A DNA stretch of 64,000 nucleotides. Source: Salvia splendens. Lineage: Eukaryota > Streptophyta > Magnoliopsida > Lamiales > Lamiaceae. The DNA is taken from the NCBI RefSeq assembly GCF_004379255.2, contig NC_056039.1, positions 19,791,883 through 19,855,882 on the forward strand. The letters run 5' to 3'. Position 1 is the stretch's first letter; each line of letters begins with the position of its first letter. Of this stretch, positions 20,937-31,500 are shown piece after piece. The notes beneath the pieces are model-generated. The model had not been told where the DNA came from, did no database searches, and saw only the letters and a program-made list of their open reading frames with translations. Made by a program: the position numbers and the translations under genes.

Positions 20937-23606
20937 TTAACAAGAGGAGTTCGTACCCGGCGGGATTGACCCCCCTCCTTGGAATTCAATGATTTGAAGG
21001 TCCTTCTCCCCATGAGATGCCGCGGCCTCCAAAAAGGCGGGATTGGCGCCCTCATCGATTTCATTATGGGAGATGGTATCATCCCAATTTTCCTCGTCTT
21101 CCATATCATTCTCCACGAAGTTCTCTTGAGCCATGAGGGTGAAATATCGGTTAGTACTCAAGTGACTTGATGGCCCTTGTGCCTCGGTTTTCTCTAGGTC
21201 GAAGGGTTTAAAGAAGCCTTTCGGTTGCACAAGGGCCCCCGAAGTCGGATTCACTTCTCGCCGCGCCATATCCGCTCCTCTTGGCGTACCCCCGCGCCCA
21301 TTTCCAAAAGAGGGGAATTTAGCGAGCACCCCTTTAGGTGAAGTGGTGGTATGCTCATCATGGATGATGATCATGTCCTTACTCCCGGCACCTTGCATAT
21401 CACCCAAAAAGTCCGGCCCCGACCACTCCGCCCCCGAGTACATATTGGCTCTCGGGTTCATCCGGATGTTGCCTTCCTTTCCCTTGTGTTTCCCTTGTTG
21501 TTTCCATTCCATGTTATTATCGGTGTGCCTCGGATCAGTATTGTTCTTCTTAGCTCCTATTCCTCCGTGTTGTGGTTGTTTTGGTGTTGCTAAGTTGTAA
21601 TTTCGTTTTGGAGGTCGATCCGCCTTCCCGGAAGCATAACAAACTTCACTCTTGTGACCGACATGTTTGCATTCTCCACAGTAGGACGGGATCTTATCCC
21701 ACTTTACTTGCTGCACCAAAGGACGCCCACAAATGTCAAGGATGATCTCGTCGGGTGGCGGCTTTGTAATGTCGATCTCAATGCATAGCCGCGCAAAGGA
21801 GAGTCTTGATTAGTTGGCCGTCGCTCTATCTACTTGGATCGGGTTACCAAGGAGTTTCCCAATGGCATAGAGGGCCGATTGATCAAATAGGTGGATCGGG
21901 AGTCCAATTAGGTTGCACCATATAGCCGCAATTGGAGATTCACAATAGGCGTCAAATTCCGGAGACCATTTGAAAACTCTCATCGGATGCCGATCAATGA
22001 ACCACACCGGTGTCCCTTTGGGTCCACTTAGGAGCCGAGCATAATCCGTCATGTCCTCAAATTGAACAAGAATATGTTTGGCGTTAATATATTTCCAAGT
22101 ATAGCCACGGCAAAACTTAATGTTGTCTAGAGCCTTTTGGATTTGATAGGAAGCCGGGATTGAGTGCGAGAACTTACCTACAATAGCATGGCCGAGGGAC
22201 GAGGCCAACCTTTGGATTTCTGACCCGGAGAAGTAAATGGATGGCACTCCGTTTGACGTGGAAGCAAAGCCGATATTTTGGATGTTCTCCGGGACAAAGA
22301 CTTGCGGGCCTTCAACCGCCGATGGCCCCCGCACCATGTCGGCCATGGATTTTGGCTTGGTGGGGTTCCTCACGCCCGGCTCGGTATTGCCTCCTAAAGG
22401 GTTGTTTGTCGGCTTATCTTTTGATTTAGCCACACCGTTTGGGTCGGTTCGCGGTTCATCACACGAGTCCCTCTCGACCCTGGGTGCGTAAGGAGGCCGC
22501 GGCATTTCTATGTCCATCTCGGTCGGCGTCGGGTCCATCGCTTGCGTGTCCGAGGCCGAAGGCGCGGACGTGTCTCGAGGGGGGTTGCGGATTGCATTGG
22601 TCCTCGGCCATCCCGTACTCACTAACGTCGAGCCGGCTTCGAATGATGCTCGGATTTTCCGGGTCCTTCCCTTTTCGAGAGGTGGGAAATCTTCAAGGGA
22701 AAGGCCATGCTCAATGAGAGGCGCGCATGGTTCAATATCTTTGTCTCTCCGATCTGGGAGAAGGGTGACCTTCGCCGTGTAGTCCGTGGCCGGTGAGGGT
22801 TCGGCGAGGAGGGGCTGCGCCGCCGCCGCATCAAGCATCTCCGCCGCGGCCAGGTGAATGATTTGGAGGATATCACTCTTTTTTGTATTCATTTGCTGCA
22901 TTGGTAGGGGTGAGCAAGGCTCCACATGTGACTTCCGGTTTTGGTAAGGGGCAAAAGCACTTTCCGAAAGGTGATTTGTTCCCATGCCCAATTCGGGCAA
23001 GTTGACTATCTCACTCCCCAATGTACTTTTTGGCACACATGCTACGGTCAAATCCTCTTGGGATACGTTTAGGGGTCCGACATCATCCCCTCCAACGGTC
23101 ATCTCGCTCATGACGGGTCCATGGTCGAAGGGTGGCGCCACCTCCGCCGCCGGTGCATCTCCGTGAACCACCACTTCCATTTGGACCCCATCCTCGGTTG
23201 TGGGGGCTTTAGGAAGGGCTCCTAGGCCAAGTGCTTCCTTGCTATCAATGGAGCAAGCCGGAAAAAGATTTACCTTGGATTTAAGGCTATCAAGGTCGGG
23301 GCTCGGGACGGATGACTCGGGCTCGGAGGTCTCCTCTTCTCCAAAGTCGAGCTTCTTCCTAAGTTGTTTGTCCTCCGGGAGTGGAGAAGGTACGAACCTT
23401 TTCCGGCCATGACCTTTTGTGAGAGGTGCCGGCGTGCTCTTCCTAGCCATCATCCTATTCTTCTTGCTTTGCATTTTCATATCTTTGGCCGAGACCTTTG
23501 GTGTTGGGTCATCGCATGAGTGAAAAATCATAAATTGGTCCGGGATAGACCTAGCCTCCTCGGGGTCTGGTGGGGCCGGGGTTGGGTTCGTGGGGGGGTC
23601 CGGCAT
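20937..23606 (-). pseudogene. LINE-4 ORF1 with one internal stop codon
   Basis: Starts MPDPPTNP at 23606. Basic motif RKSTPAP/GRKRF/PEDKQLRKK at about residues 50-85, long acidic linker with two short conserved blocks (STLGSEIVNLPE and QPLLAE), DUF4283-like domain from about residue 450 (LGHAIVGKFSHSIPAS, NAKHILVQFEDM, HPMRVFKWSPEFDAYCESPIA), CCHC knuckle CGECKHVGHKSEVC and tail STNRYFTLMAQE. A single TAA at 21810-21812 replaces the Lys codon of ATANKSRLSF; the frame is the same on both sides. Stop TAA at about 20937-20939, two bases before the ORF2 ATG. Confidence 0.93.
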
Positions 23607-23804
23607 GGCCAGCCGAGGGTGTGACCGCAGCGCCGAACCAAGGTGGGGAGACGGTGGAGTTGAGGAGGGATGGTGGCACGACCGGCGTGGAAAAGGTCTC
23701 GGCGGGTTGTGGGGGGGTGAGGTGTGGTGGTCGGTGTGAGGGAGTCGCGGCGGGTCGTGGGTGTGAGTGGGTGGACGGCGAAAAGGATCAAGGTGGGGGA
23801 ATTG

Positions 23805-23834
23805 CTAGAGAGAAGGGGGAGCGTCTCTCTCTAG
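23805..23834 (-). promoter_or_regulatory. 5'-terminal hairpin of LINE-4
   Basis: CTAGAGAGA / TCTCTCTAG with 12-nt loop. Twelve extra bases (23835-23846) separate it from the target-site duplication. Confidence 0.72.
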
Positions 23835-23846
23835 ATTGGCGGAAGT

Positions 23847-24383
23847 TTCTCTAATGCGAATTTGATGATAACCACTTTTCAAATCGATCTTACTAAACAC
23901 AACAGATCCATGCAATTCATCAAGCATATCATCTAGCCTAGGAATAGGATAGCGATACTTTACAGTGATTTTGTTGATTGCTCGACAGTAATCGGTGCAC
24001 ATCCTCCATGATCCATCTTTCTTAGAAACAACAATTACCGGCACAGCACATGGACTCATGCTCTCACGGATTTTTCCTTTCTCCAACAACTCTTGCACTT
24101 GCCTTTGACTTTCCTTAGTCTCTTCGGGATTGGCCCTATAGGCTGGTCGGTTTGGTAGAACTGCACCGGGAACAAAGTCAATTTGATGTTCAATACCTCT
24201 TAATGGAGGTAATCCACTTGGTTCATCCTCGGGAAAGACATCCTCGAATTCTTGTAAAAGAGACACAAAAGTACTTGACAAAGAAGTGGTTAATTCGTTA
24301 GTGGTAAACAAACACTCTTTGTACACTAAGATGAAAACACTCTTTTCTTTAACTATTGCACTCTTTATTTCTTTTGCTCTCAC
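23847..24383 (-). pseudogene. Gypsy-1 pol: linker and RT N-terminal half
   Basis: Reads FVPGAVLPNRPAYRANPEE, then SMSPCAVPVIVVSKKDGSWR, CTDYCRAINKITVKYRYP and FSKIDLKSGYHQIRIRE, the standard opening of a Ty3/gypsy RT. In the CVDCRAIN motif a Y is inserted and V is T. It stops at the LINE-4 duplication. The N-terminal part (AKEIKSAIVKEKSVFILVYKE) is the usual spacer between protease and RT. No protease domain is recognisable upstream. Confidence 0.88.
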
Positions 24384-24722
24384 ATAAAAATTCTTTTTTT
24401 ATTTTCCCTCATTCTTACTTTTCTCTCGACTCTTTTTCAATGCCCTCGCTTTTTTTTCTCTCAACCTCACGAGCTCTCCTTGCTTGAGATAATTTCATCA
24501 TCAATGATGCTGAAAGCAAGAAAAACATTATAATTTCCGACGAGGAGAAGTGAGAAATCATCAAGCGACATTCATGTCAAGGAGCTCTGTCGTGTCGTTA
24601 TAACAAGTACTCCACACAGCTTCAATCGCCTCTTTTGCTGCTACTCCGGAGCAGTTTGGGTTTGCAGTTAACGACTGCATCGCTCTTCGCTTTCACACAT
24701 TCAGGCTCATGATCCCTCATCT
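24384..24722 (-). other. Degraded Gypsy-1 spacer plus a non-gypsy segment
   Basis: From about 24384 to 24515 the minus strand is a Lys/Glu-rich spacer (SQARRAREVERKKSEG), as expected before gypsy RT, with stops. From about 24515 to 24722, where the protease should be, there is no gypsy similarity I can see. It contains a 39-codon open frame (24561-24680, MQSLTANPNCSGVAAKEAIE onward) and a tract ending in CTTTCAG that resembles a splice acceptor. Origin unknown. Confidence 0.45.
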
Positions 24723-25817
24723 TTACATAACCACGGAGAAGCTCATATTTACAATGGCAGTTTCACATTCAGATTCTATCTCTCCATTTGGCTTCAAAAT
24801 CATCACCCTTTTGTTTGGACATTGAGATGCAATGTGTCCAACACCTTGACAACCAAAACATTTGATATCTCTATTTCGAGTAGAAGTAGAAGTAGAAATA
24901 CCTTTACCCTTCTCAAATTCTTTGGACTTGGATGTCGACGCTTCATTTTGGGGTTTAGAACCTGCCCCAAAATTGGATTTGGATGAAGTCCACTCTTTTG
25001 TCCTTGAAGAATGAGAACTTGTTGAAAAATTCTTTTGGATTGTTCCCTTCTTCTTCAATTGTCCCTCCACCTTCATGGCCATATGAACCATGTCCTCCAG
25101 CTCCACATAGTGTTGAAGCTCTATAATGTTTGCAATCTCCCTATTCAGCCCACATAAGAATCGAGCCATAGTTGCTTCTCTATCTTCTTCAACATTTGCC
25201 CTAATCATGGCAATCTCCATGTCTTTGTAGTACTCATCAACAGATTTAGTACCTTGTTTCATATATTGTAATTTTTGATACAATTCACGAAAAAAATGAG
25301 AAGGTACAAATCTCTTACGCATTATGCTTTTCATTTCTTCCCAAGTCGAAACCGGTCTTCCTCCATATCGCCTTGTACTAGTTGTCAATTGATCCCACCA
25401 AACTATAGCATAGTCAGCGAATTCAATAGCAGCAAGTCTAACCTTTTTCTCCTCGGAATAGTTGTGACATTCAAAGATGAGATCCACCTTTCTCTCCCAC
25501 TCCAAATAAGCTTCTGGGTCACTCCTTCCTTGGAATTTTGGGATCTTCAGTTTGATGCTTGTCAAATCACCATCCACTTCATTTGTACGCCCTCTTCTAC
25601 CGTTTCCACGTCTCTCATTTCGATGCCTATATGAAGCATCATCTTCTCCTCCACTCTCTTCCTCCTCGTTATTATTTTCATTTGTTGCCTGAACTTCTAG
25701 CCTCTCCAACCGCCCTGAAACACTTTCCAGAATCCGTGCAAACCTTGCAAATTGTTGTTGCATGGCTTTCAACGTAGGATCAACTGGAATATGATCGTCA
25801 GTAGAATCCATCCTCAC
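24723..25817 (-). CDS. Gypsy-1 gag
   Basis: 364-codon open frame for the capsid/nucleocapsid protein that packages the element RNA. After an acidic N-terminus (about 1-80) comes the retrotransposon gag domain: KIPKFQGRSDPEAYLEWE near residue 95, YAIVWWDQL, MRKRFVPSHFFRELYQKLQ and GLNREIANIIEL. A Ser/Lys-rich linker leads to the CCHC knuckle CFGCQGVGHIASQC at about residue 325. Start MRMDSTDDHIPVDP at 25817. It ends at 24723 without running into protease, unlike an intact gag-pol. Intact as an ORF but in a defective element. Confidence 0.9.
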   Translation of the reverse strand: MRMDSTDDHIPVDPTLKAMQQQFARFARILESVSGRLERLEVQATNENNNEEEESGGEDDASYRHRNERRGNGRRGRTNEVDGDLTSIKLKIPKFQGRSDPEAYLEWERKVDLIFECHNYSEEKKVRLAAIEFADYAIVWWDQLTTSTRRYGGRPVSTWEEMKSIMRKRFVPSHFFRELYQKLQYMKQGTKSVDEYYKDMEIAMIRANVEEDREATMARFLCGLNREIANIIELQHYVELEDMVHMAMKVEGQLKKKGTIQKNFSTSSHSSRTKEWTSSKSNFGAGSKPQNEASTSKSKEFEKGKGISTSTSTRNRDIKCFGCQGVGHIASQCPNKRVMILKPNGEIESECETAIVNMSFSVVM

Positions 25818-26297
25818 AGTTCACTCGTGTATCACACAAAAAATAAACCTCACAAAACACTCGTGTATATCACTCAAATAACCTCACCTCAAATAACCTC
25901 ACCTCTCAAGCCTTTTACCACTCTTTCTCTTTTGCAAAGAAAACACAATTATAAAACAAATCAAGAACAAACAAGAACAAATAGCAATCAACCAACTTTA
26001 GCCCTTGAATGAAGGATGAAAGGAAATGGTCGAGAAAATGATGTGAAAAATGTATTTGGGTTTTTTTTTCTGGTTTTTTGTTTGCTTCTTTTTGTAAAGC
26101 AAAAAAAGATAATGGATAAAAGAAGGTAAAGATGTTTACTATATGTATTTTTTTTTTAGGCCCCTTTTTTTTCTTTTTGCAACAACTAGATAAAATGAAG
26201 ATAAAGTTGTGCTAGCCTTTCTCACTTTTTTTTTCGATTTTTTTTTTGAAACTAAGATATGAATGTAAGGTAAAGCTAAGAATAGATCAATACCAGA
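25818..26297 (-). other. Gypsy-1 untranslated leader
   Basis: Sequence between the primer binding site and gag, AT-rich with several T runs, no coding signal. Nothing else recognised. Confidence 0.6.
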
Positions 26298-26312
26298 TGG
26301 CTCGTGATACCA
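26298..26312 (-). promoter_or_regulatory. Primer binding site of Gypsy-1
   Basis: Minus strand reads TGGTATCACGAGCCA two bases after the LTR end. It matches the plant initiator tRNA-Met 3' end (TGGTATCAGAGCC) apart from one extra base. Confidence 0.75.
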
Positions 26313-26600
26313 AATGATATGGATTGGGATAGGACGAAGGACCCGTTGGATATATTGATCCAAGAACCCCACGTATAAGGTTTGGCAGCGGACTCTCCCT
26401 TGATTGATAATCTGGTTTGATCCACTTCCAGAGCTTGGAAAACCTCGACCCGTTGGCTATATGATCAGCCAAGAACCTCGGTATGGTTGAACGCCACAAG
26501 AACTTGCTCAAAGTATCTTGATAAGTTCCAAACAAGTGAAAAACTCTACAAAGAGAATTCAACTCACAAGACAAAGTCTATTTTCGTATTTGATCAATGG

Positions 26601-26643
26601 TTTTTTTTTTTTTTTTTTAATCAAACACCTTTACGGTGGAGGG
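26601..26643 (-). mobile_element. LINE-5: 43-bp LINE stub with target-site duplication
   Basis: Eighteen T followed by the complement of the LINE 3' terminus (CCACCGTAAAGGTGTTTGATT). Flanked by the perfect 18-bp duplication TTCGTATTTGATCAATGG at 26583-26600 and 26644-26661. Only the last about 25 nt of the element were copied. It lies in the transcribed part of the Gypsy-1 LTR, just after the TATA box. Confidence 0.93.
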
Positions 26644-26684
26644 TTCGTATTTGATCAATGGTGTCCTCAAATGACAAGCTTACA

Positions 26685-26700
26685 AGCCTATTTATAGGCT
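26685..26700 (-). promoter_or_regulatory. LTR TATA box
   Basis: Minus strand AGCCTATAAATAGGCT, a near-palindrome containing TATAAATA, about 460 bp inside the LTR. Transcription would start near 26655. Confidence 0.6.
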
Positions 26701-27162
26701 AGAATGGACTCTTGAAAGTCTCATATCATTAGTACAACTTAAGACCTTTAGAATGACTCATAATAAGTGAAAAGTAACTCCTAAACTATTGGTGTGACTT
26801 TAGGACATCTAAAGTCACTTATTTAACTCAAAAAGTAACTTAAAATGACTCTTCATTTTGGTTGCTCCAACTTGGACGAAAATGCATCATGTATCTTCAA
26901 TTTGGGCCTCCAAAATGTGATATATAGTGACTCAAAACTTCATGCATTGGGCTGCCCACTAACTTGAATAATATTCACCATTTGGCCCAATGTAGATTGG
27001 TCTTGGAATTGGGCTTTTATTTCATCAACTAAAAGCATCATGGACTCCTTTATCTTCTTAGCTCTAGTTCTTGTAATTGGTCCACTTTGAATGAACAATG
27101 GATCCATCTTCTTGTCCTTGTAGATCAGCTTGGGTGTAGCTCCATCATTTTGAGTCTCGACA

Positions 27163-27917
27163 AGTGAAAGAAAACGGACCCATTGGATCAGTTGGGACCA
27201 AATGTGCCTTCCCACCAACGAGGGAGGGCTCGGAATTCATAAGTTCACGGAAGTCCTTCGAGCTTTCAACATCAAACTTTGGTGGCGCTTCCGAGAACAG
27301 AGTTCCCTATGGGCACAATACATGATGCAAAAATATTGCGCCTCATCATCGCCACTCTCCTCGAGAACATCAGGCAGAAATAGCCCAACGTGGAAGAGAC
27401 TGGCCAAAGCTTGGGTTCAGGCTCACCCGCACATCCGGTGGCTAGTTGGGCAAGGACGTATCTACTTTTAGGATAATATATGGCTCGGTGACACTCCTTT
27501 TAGGGGGCTTTGTTTCGATGAGCGGGGCAGCCCCGCGACGACCGTCTCGGAATTAATCAACGATGGTGCATGGGATATCCCTAAACTACAATTGCTTCGC
27601 GACCAGGCCGGCCTTCCACAGCAGCTCATCGAGCAAATTTGTCAAACCCCGATCATTTCCGGGGAGCCGGACATCCCGAGATGGACGTTATCCCGGCGAG
27701 GGGACTTCTCACTGGCCTCGACTTGGGAAACGATCCGGACGCCAAGGCCCATCATCCAGGGACTTGAGGAGATTTGGAAGGCTGGTCTCACAACCACAAT
27801 CGCCATTTTCAATTGGAGACTCATGTCTAACCGAATCATTTTGACTCAAAGCTCCATTTTCAACCACAAACGTCCAAATGCCAATGCTGCCCACACAAGC
27901 CTAGCACCGAGTCCCTC
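27163..27917 (+). pseudogene. LINE-6 ORF2 fragment (thumb to zf-RVT)
   Basis: Reads THWISWDQMCLPTNEGGLG, IKLWWRFREQ and HPHIRWLVGQGRIYF, then a TAG where siblings have the W of FWDDIWLG. It continues as QAGLPQQLIEQIC and STWETIRTPRP to WRLMSNRI; a frameshift follows, and the zf-RVT CQCCPH is in another frame before the LINE-7 junction. The continuation at 35381-35650 (HLFIQGAGAIRVWREFDGWFEG, then AMPYLIFWFLWAERN) also needs frame changes. Non-functional. Confidence 0.85.
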
Positions 27918-28222
27918 GCCACTAATCTCCACCCTACTGTACCACCTTTGACCTCCGCCGCTAATCTCCCACCACCACCTCGCCACCCGACGACATTCGC
28001 CGACCCCAGCCACCACTCCCTCGTCCAACGGTTCATCACCTTTCTTCATCCTCCTTGGTGGTTACCACCCTGCCGCCCTCCTCCCAATCCCACTCCGCTT
28101 GTCACCCCCGGCCCATCCCCGACGAAAGCGACTTCATCGTCGGACTTGGCTCGCGGCTCCCGTCAATTTCTACTCCACGTCTCGGCCACACCTTGCCGAA
28201 GCCCTCTCGGCTGGCCGAAACA
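27918..28222 (+). other. LINE-7 5' UTR
   Basis: C-rich leader before the ORF1 ATG, similar in composition to the 5' UTRs of other copies. No conserved hairpin and no other feature seen. Confidence 0.6.
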
Positions 28223-28312
28223 ATGGGGCAGCCGCCGGACCCCGATGAAAAGAGAGACACTCCGGCCATTAATCCGGCCCATTTGCCTGACATTGGTTCC
28301 GGGGATGAGGGA

Positions 28313-28346
<34 letters not shown>

Positions 28347-28422
28347 CTATCAAACACCTCTACGGTGGAGGGTTCGTGGGTCCCTCATCCCTATAATTCC
28401 AAAGGCGGTAATTACAAGGCGT

Positions 28423-28446
28423 GGCCACACCCAAAAGTGGTGTGCC
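28423..28446 (-). other. LINE-8 3'-UTR hairpin II
   Basis: GGCACACC / GGTGTGGCC, loop ACTTTTG, identical to LINE-3. Confidence 0.65.
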
Positions 28447-28569
28447 GTAACAAATCAAGAGTAGTATGCGGTCCAATCCCACAAGGTTCGGACCTCATCA
28501 TACTCTTTTCCAAAATACAATTAACCAAAAAGCTAGTCACTATTGTCTCCCATCGTCTCATTATCAACT

Positions 28570-31500
28570 TTAATGCCCGTTCCCGTCAAGGTATCGGATG
28601 TGCGACACTCCCATCTCGTCCAATCTAACCAAGTCCAACAGTTCTCTCGGTGCTGAGTTGTAGTACATTCGTAGACCACTGTCTTGGACTAGCCCCATTT
28701 TCGCAAGGAAATCCGCCGCTTTGTTCCCCTCCCTGTGTATGAAGGTGGCTCGGAATTTGAGTTGGCGTTTATGAAGGGTTAGTTGCGCCACCGCTTGCCG
28801 GGCGAGTGCCGGGCCCCATCCTGTCCCATTGACCAATTTGATTGCTTGCTCTGCATCGGACTCAATCCAGATTGGTAGGGCGAGTTCTTTGGCTATATTT
28901 AGCCCGTGGAGCATGGCCAACAGCTCCGCCTCTAACGCCGAGTGTGCTTCTAGGGGTGTGCTGAAGGCGACGAGCATCTTACCCAAGTGGTCTCGAATAA
29001 TCCCTCCAGCCCCTGTTCTACCGTTCGCTTCATTGTAGGAGCCATCGGTGTTGAGCTTTATCCACGGCTGGTCCGGGGGGTTCCATTTGATTGCCATGGC
29101 TAGGGGTAGCGCCCTGATTGCCGCCGCTTGAGGAATGTTGATTCCAAGTTTAACTCCCTTCCAATGTTTCGGCTTCAAGCTTCCATTGGACATAGCATTC
29201 CGAATGAACATGTGGACCTGCCATACCACGTTTTGTGGTTTAAACTGTGTGCCTTGGTGGCGACTCCTGTTTCTCTCCGACCAGATAAACCACAGAATGA
29301 GGTATGGAGTGGCTCGGCTAAGATGTTTCTTGTTCGGCTGTTGGTACCTTCGCGCCCACACTTCGATTCTCGTAGGGATTGTATCATTGATATGGATGCG
29401 GGGGAACGGGCCTGTGAACCAACCGTCAAACTCACTCCATACTCTGCGAGCTCCATGTCCCTGGATGAAGAGGTGTTGGAGGGACTCGGTATTCGGTCGG
29501 TGGGGGCAGCATTGGCACTTAGAGGCTAGCTCAATCTCCCGCCACTGAAGCTTCGTGTCAACCGGCACCCGATTGGAGAGAAGCCTCCAGATAAAGATGG
29601 CTATTGAGTTGGTGAGGCCTGCCTTCCAAACGTCCCCCAAACCTTGGATGATCGGGTTTCGCCCTCGAAGTGTGTCCCATGTCGAAGCCACCGTGAATTC
29701 CCCATGTTTAGAGAGGTTCCACCTCAAGATATCCTGTTCATCATGGAGGATCGGTGTATTAATGATGCCATCGATAACATGCTGAGGGAGGCCGGCCTGA
29801 TTGTGAAGAAGCTGAAGCTTGGGCACATCCCAACCCCCATTAGTAATGAACTCCGAAACCCGGGTGGTTGGTCTTCCCCTATCATCAAGACTAAATTCCC
29901 TCAGAGGGCTATTGCCAAGCCAAATGTCATCCCAGAAGTAGATGTCCCCTTGTCCCACTAGCCATCTCATGTGCGGTTGTGCGAGGGGCCATGCTCTTGA
30001 GAGCCTTCTCCACGTAGGGCTACTCCTGCTCGGCAGTCTCAAGGTGAGCGGTGTGGAGTTGGTGCAATATTTTGCCATCATGTATCTTGCCCAAAGGGAG
30101 TTTTGCTCCCGAAAGCGCCACCAAAGTTTGATATTGAAGGCGCGGAGGACCTCCATAGTTTTCCGGATCCCAAGGCCTCCTTCATCAGTGGGCCGACACA
30201 TTTGTTCCCAACCAATCCAATGGGTCCGCTTCTTCTCATTCGTAGACCCCCAAAAGAATCGGGCCATTTGTTGATCAAGTTGCTTAAGGGTACCGGCCGT
30301 GGGCTCGACGGCTTGGAAGATGTGTAAGGGGATCGCTTCAAGGGTGCTCTTAATCAACGTAAGCCTTCCTCCAAAGGATAGGTGACGGTGTGCCCATCCT
30401 GAGATCCTTCTTGCAATCTTTTCTCGTAGAAAGAGGAACATGTCCGTGCGTTTGACACCACGATAGATAGGTACTCCGAGGTAGAGGAAAGGGAAAACCC
30501 CTCTAGTGAAGCCCCCTTCCGCCTGGATCGAGTTTGCCCAATGCTCATGGGCCTCGGCAATATAGAAATTACTCTTAGCAAGGCTGACTTGTTGGCCGGA
30601 GACTCTTTCATACTTTTCAAGACAAGCTCTTAGCCGGCGCATAGGATTTGCCGCCGCTTGGGTGAAGATGATAATGTCGTCCGCATAGGCTAGATGGCTG
30701 ATCTCCATGCATCTCCGGGAGGCTTTGTACGTCATGTCCTTTTGGCCGAGGATGAGCTTATCTAATGCTCGGGACAGGTATTCCGCAGCGATCACGAACA
30801 GAGCGGGGGAGATCGGATCTCCTTGCCGAAGTCCACGAGTTGATCTAAAGAAGCCCGCGGGTGCCCCGTTAACAAGGACCGAGAACCAGCAATACCCAAT
30901 ACACCTCTCCATAAGTGAAATCCATGAATCCGGGAATCCCATACGGCGTAAAACTTTGAAGAGGAAGGGCCATTGGACCCTATCATAGGCTTTAGCCATG
31001 TCAATCTTTACTGCCACATTAGGCGCTGGGGAGCATCTAGCAAGCTCATGGAACATTTCTTGAGCCAGAAGTGCGTTGTCGTTAAGGAGCCGACCTTTGA
31101 CAAAACCACTTTGGTTTGGGGAGATGACCTGTGGGAGGAAAGGAGAGAGTCGAGAGGTGAGTACCTTGGTAATGATCTTGTTTAAAACATTGCAGAGACT
31201 AATGGGTCGGTAGTCGGTCCATGACTCCGGCGATGCCTTCTTTGGGATAAGGACAATGCTTGTGGCCGTGATGCTCCTTGGCAGGAAGGCCCCTCTGAAG
31301 AACTGTCTGATTGCTTCCACTACCTCCGGCCCCACAATGGACCAGCAGGCTTGATAGAAGGTGGCCGAGAAGCCATCAGGTCCGGGTGCACTATCTCCGG
31401 AAATGCAAAAGGTGGCACTCCTGACCTCGTCCGCACTTGGAGCATCTGCGATGTCAACGAACTGCTCGGCTGAGTGGACCTGCTGGATTAGGTCGAGGTC

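Larger units (their letters stand above)
16532..23846 (-). mobile_element. LINE-4: full-length LINE inserted in Gypsy-1 RT
   Basis: Full-length minus-strand copy with 5' hairpin, ORF1, ORF2, 3' UTR and a short impure A tail. It is flanked by the perfect 17-bp duplication TTCTCTAATGCGAATTT at 16515-16531 and 23847-23863. Removing the element and one duplicate restores the gypsy RT reading through IRIRE. Only two lesions remain in its ORFs, so it is a close relative of an active copy; LINE-1 is its sibling. Confidence 0.96.
16198..27162 (-). mobile_element. Gypsy-1: degraded Ty3/gypsy element carrying LINE-4 and LINE-5
   Basis: Minus-strand Ty3/gypsy remains: LTR (26315-27162), primer binding site, leader, gag, RT N-terminal part (23847-24383) and, beyond LINE-4, RT C-terminal part (16202-16531). 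RNase H, integrase and the 3' LTR are absent here. The right LTR edge meets LINE-6 coding sequence at 27163, so the element probably inserted in LINE-6. The left edge at about 16202 is a rearrangement junction with LINE-2. The missing 3' half resembles Gypsy-2 at 52911. Confidence 0.88.
26315..27162 (-). repeat. 5' LTR of Gypsy-1
   Basis: On the minus strand it starts TGTCGAGACTC at 27162 and ends CCATATCA at 26315, that is TG...CA. It is 848 bp including the 43-bp LINE-5 stub and its duplicated 18-bp target. It carries a TATA box. Right of it LINE-6 coding sequence begins immediately. No second LTR is present in the window, so it cannot be dated by LTR divergence. Confidence 0.75.

Noticed and set aside
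27918..28316. Start of a host gene (C-rich leader and ATG at 28223)
   Set aside because: It lies inside the 20-bp duplication of LINE-7 and continues past LINE-8 into the typical ORF1 basic motif.
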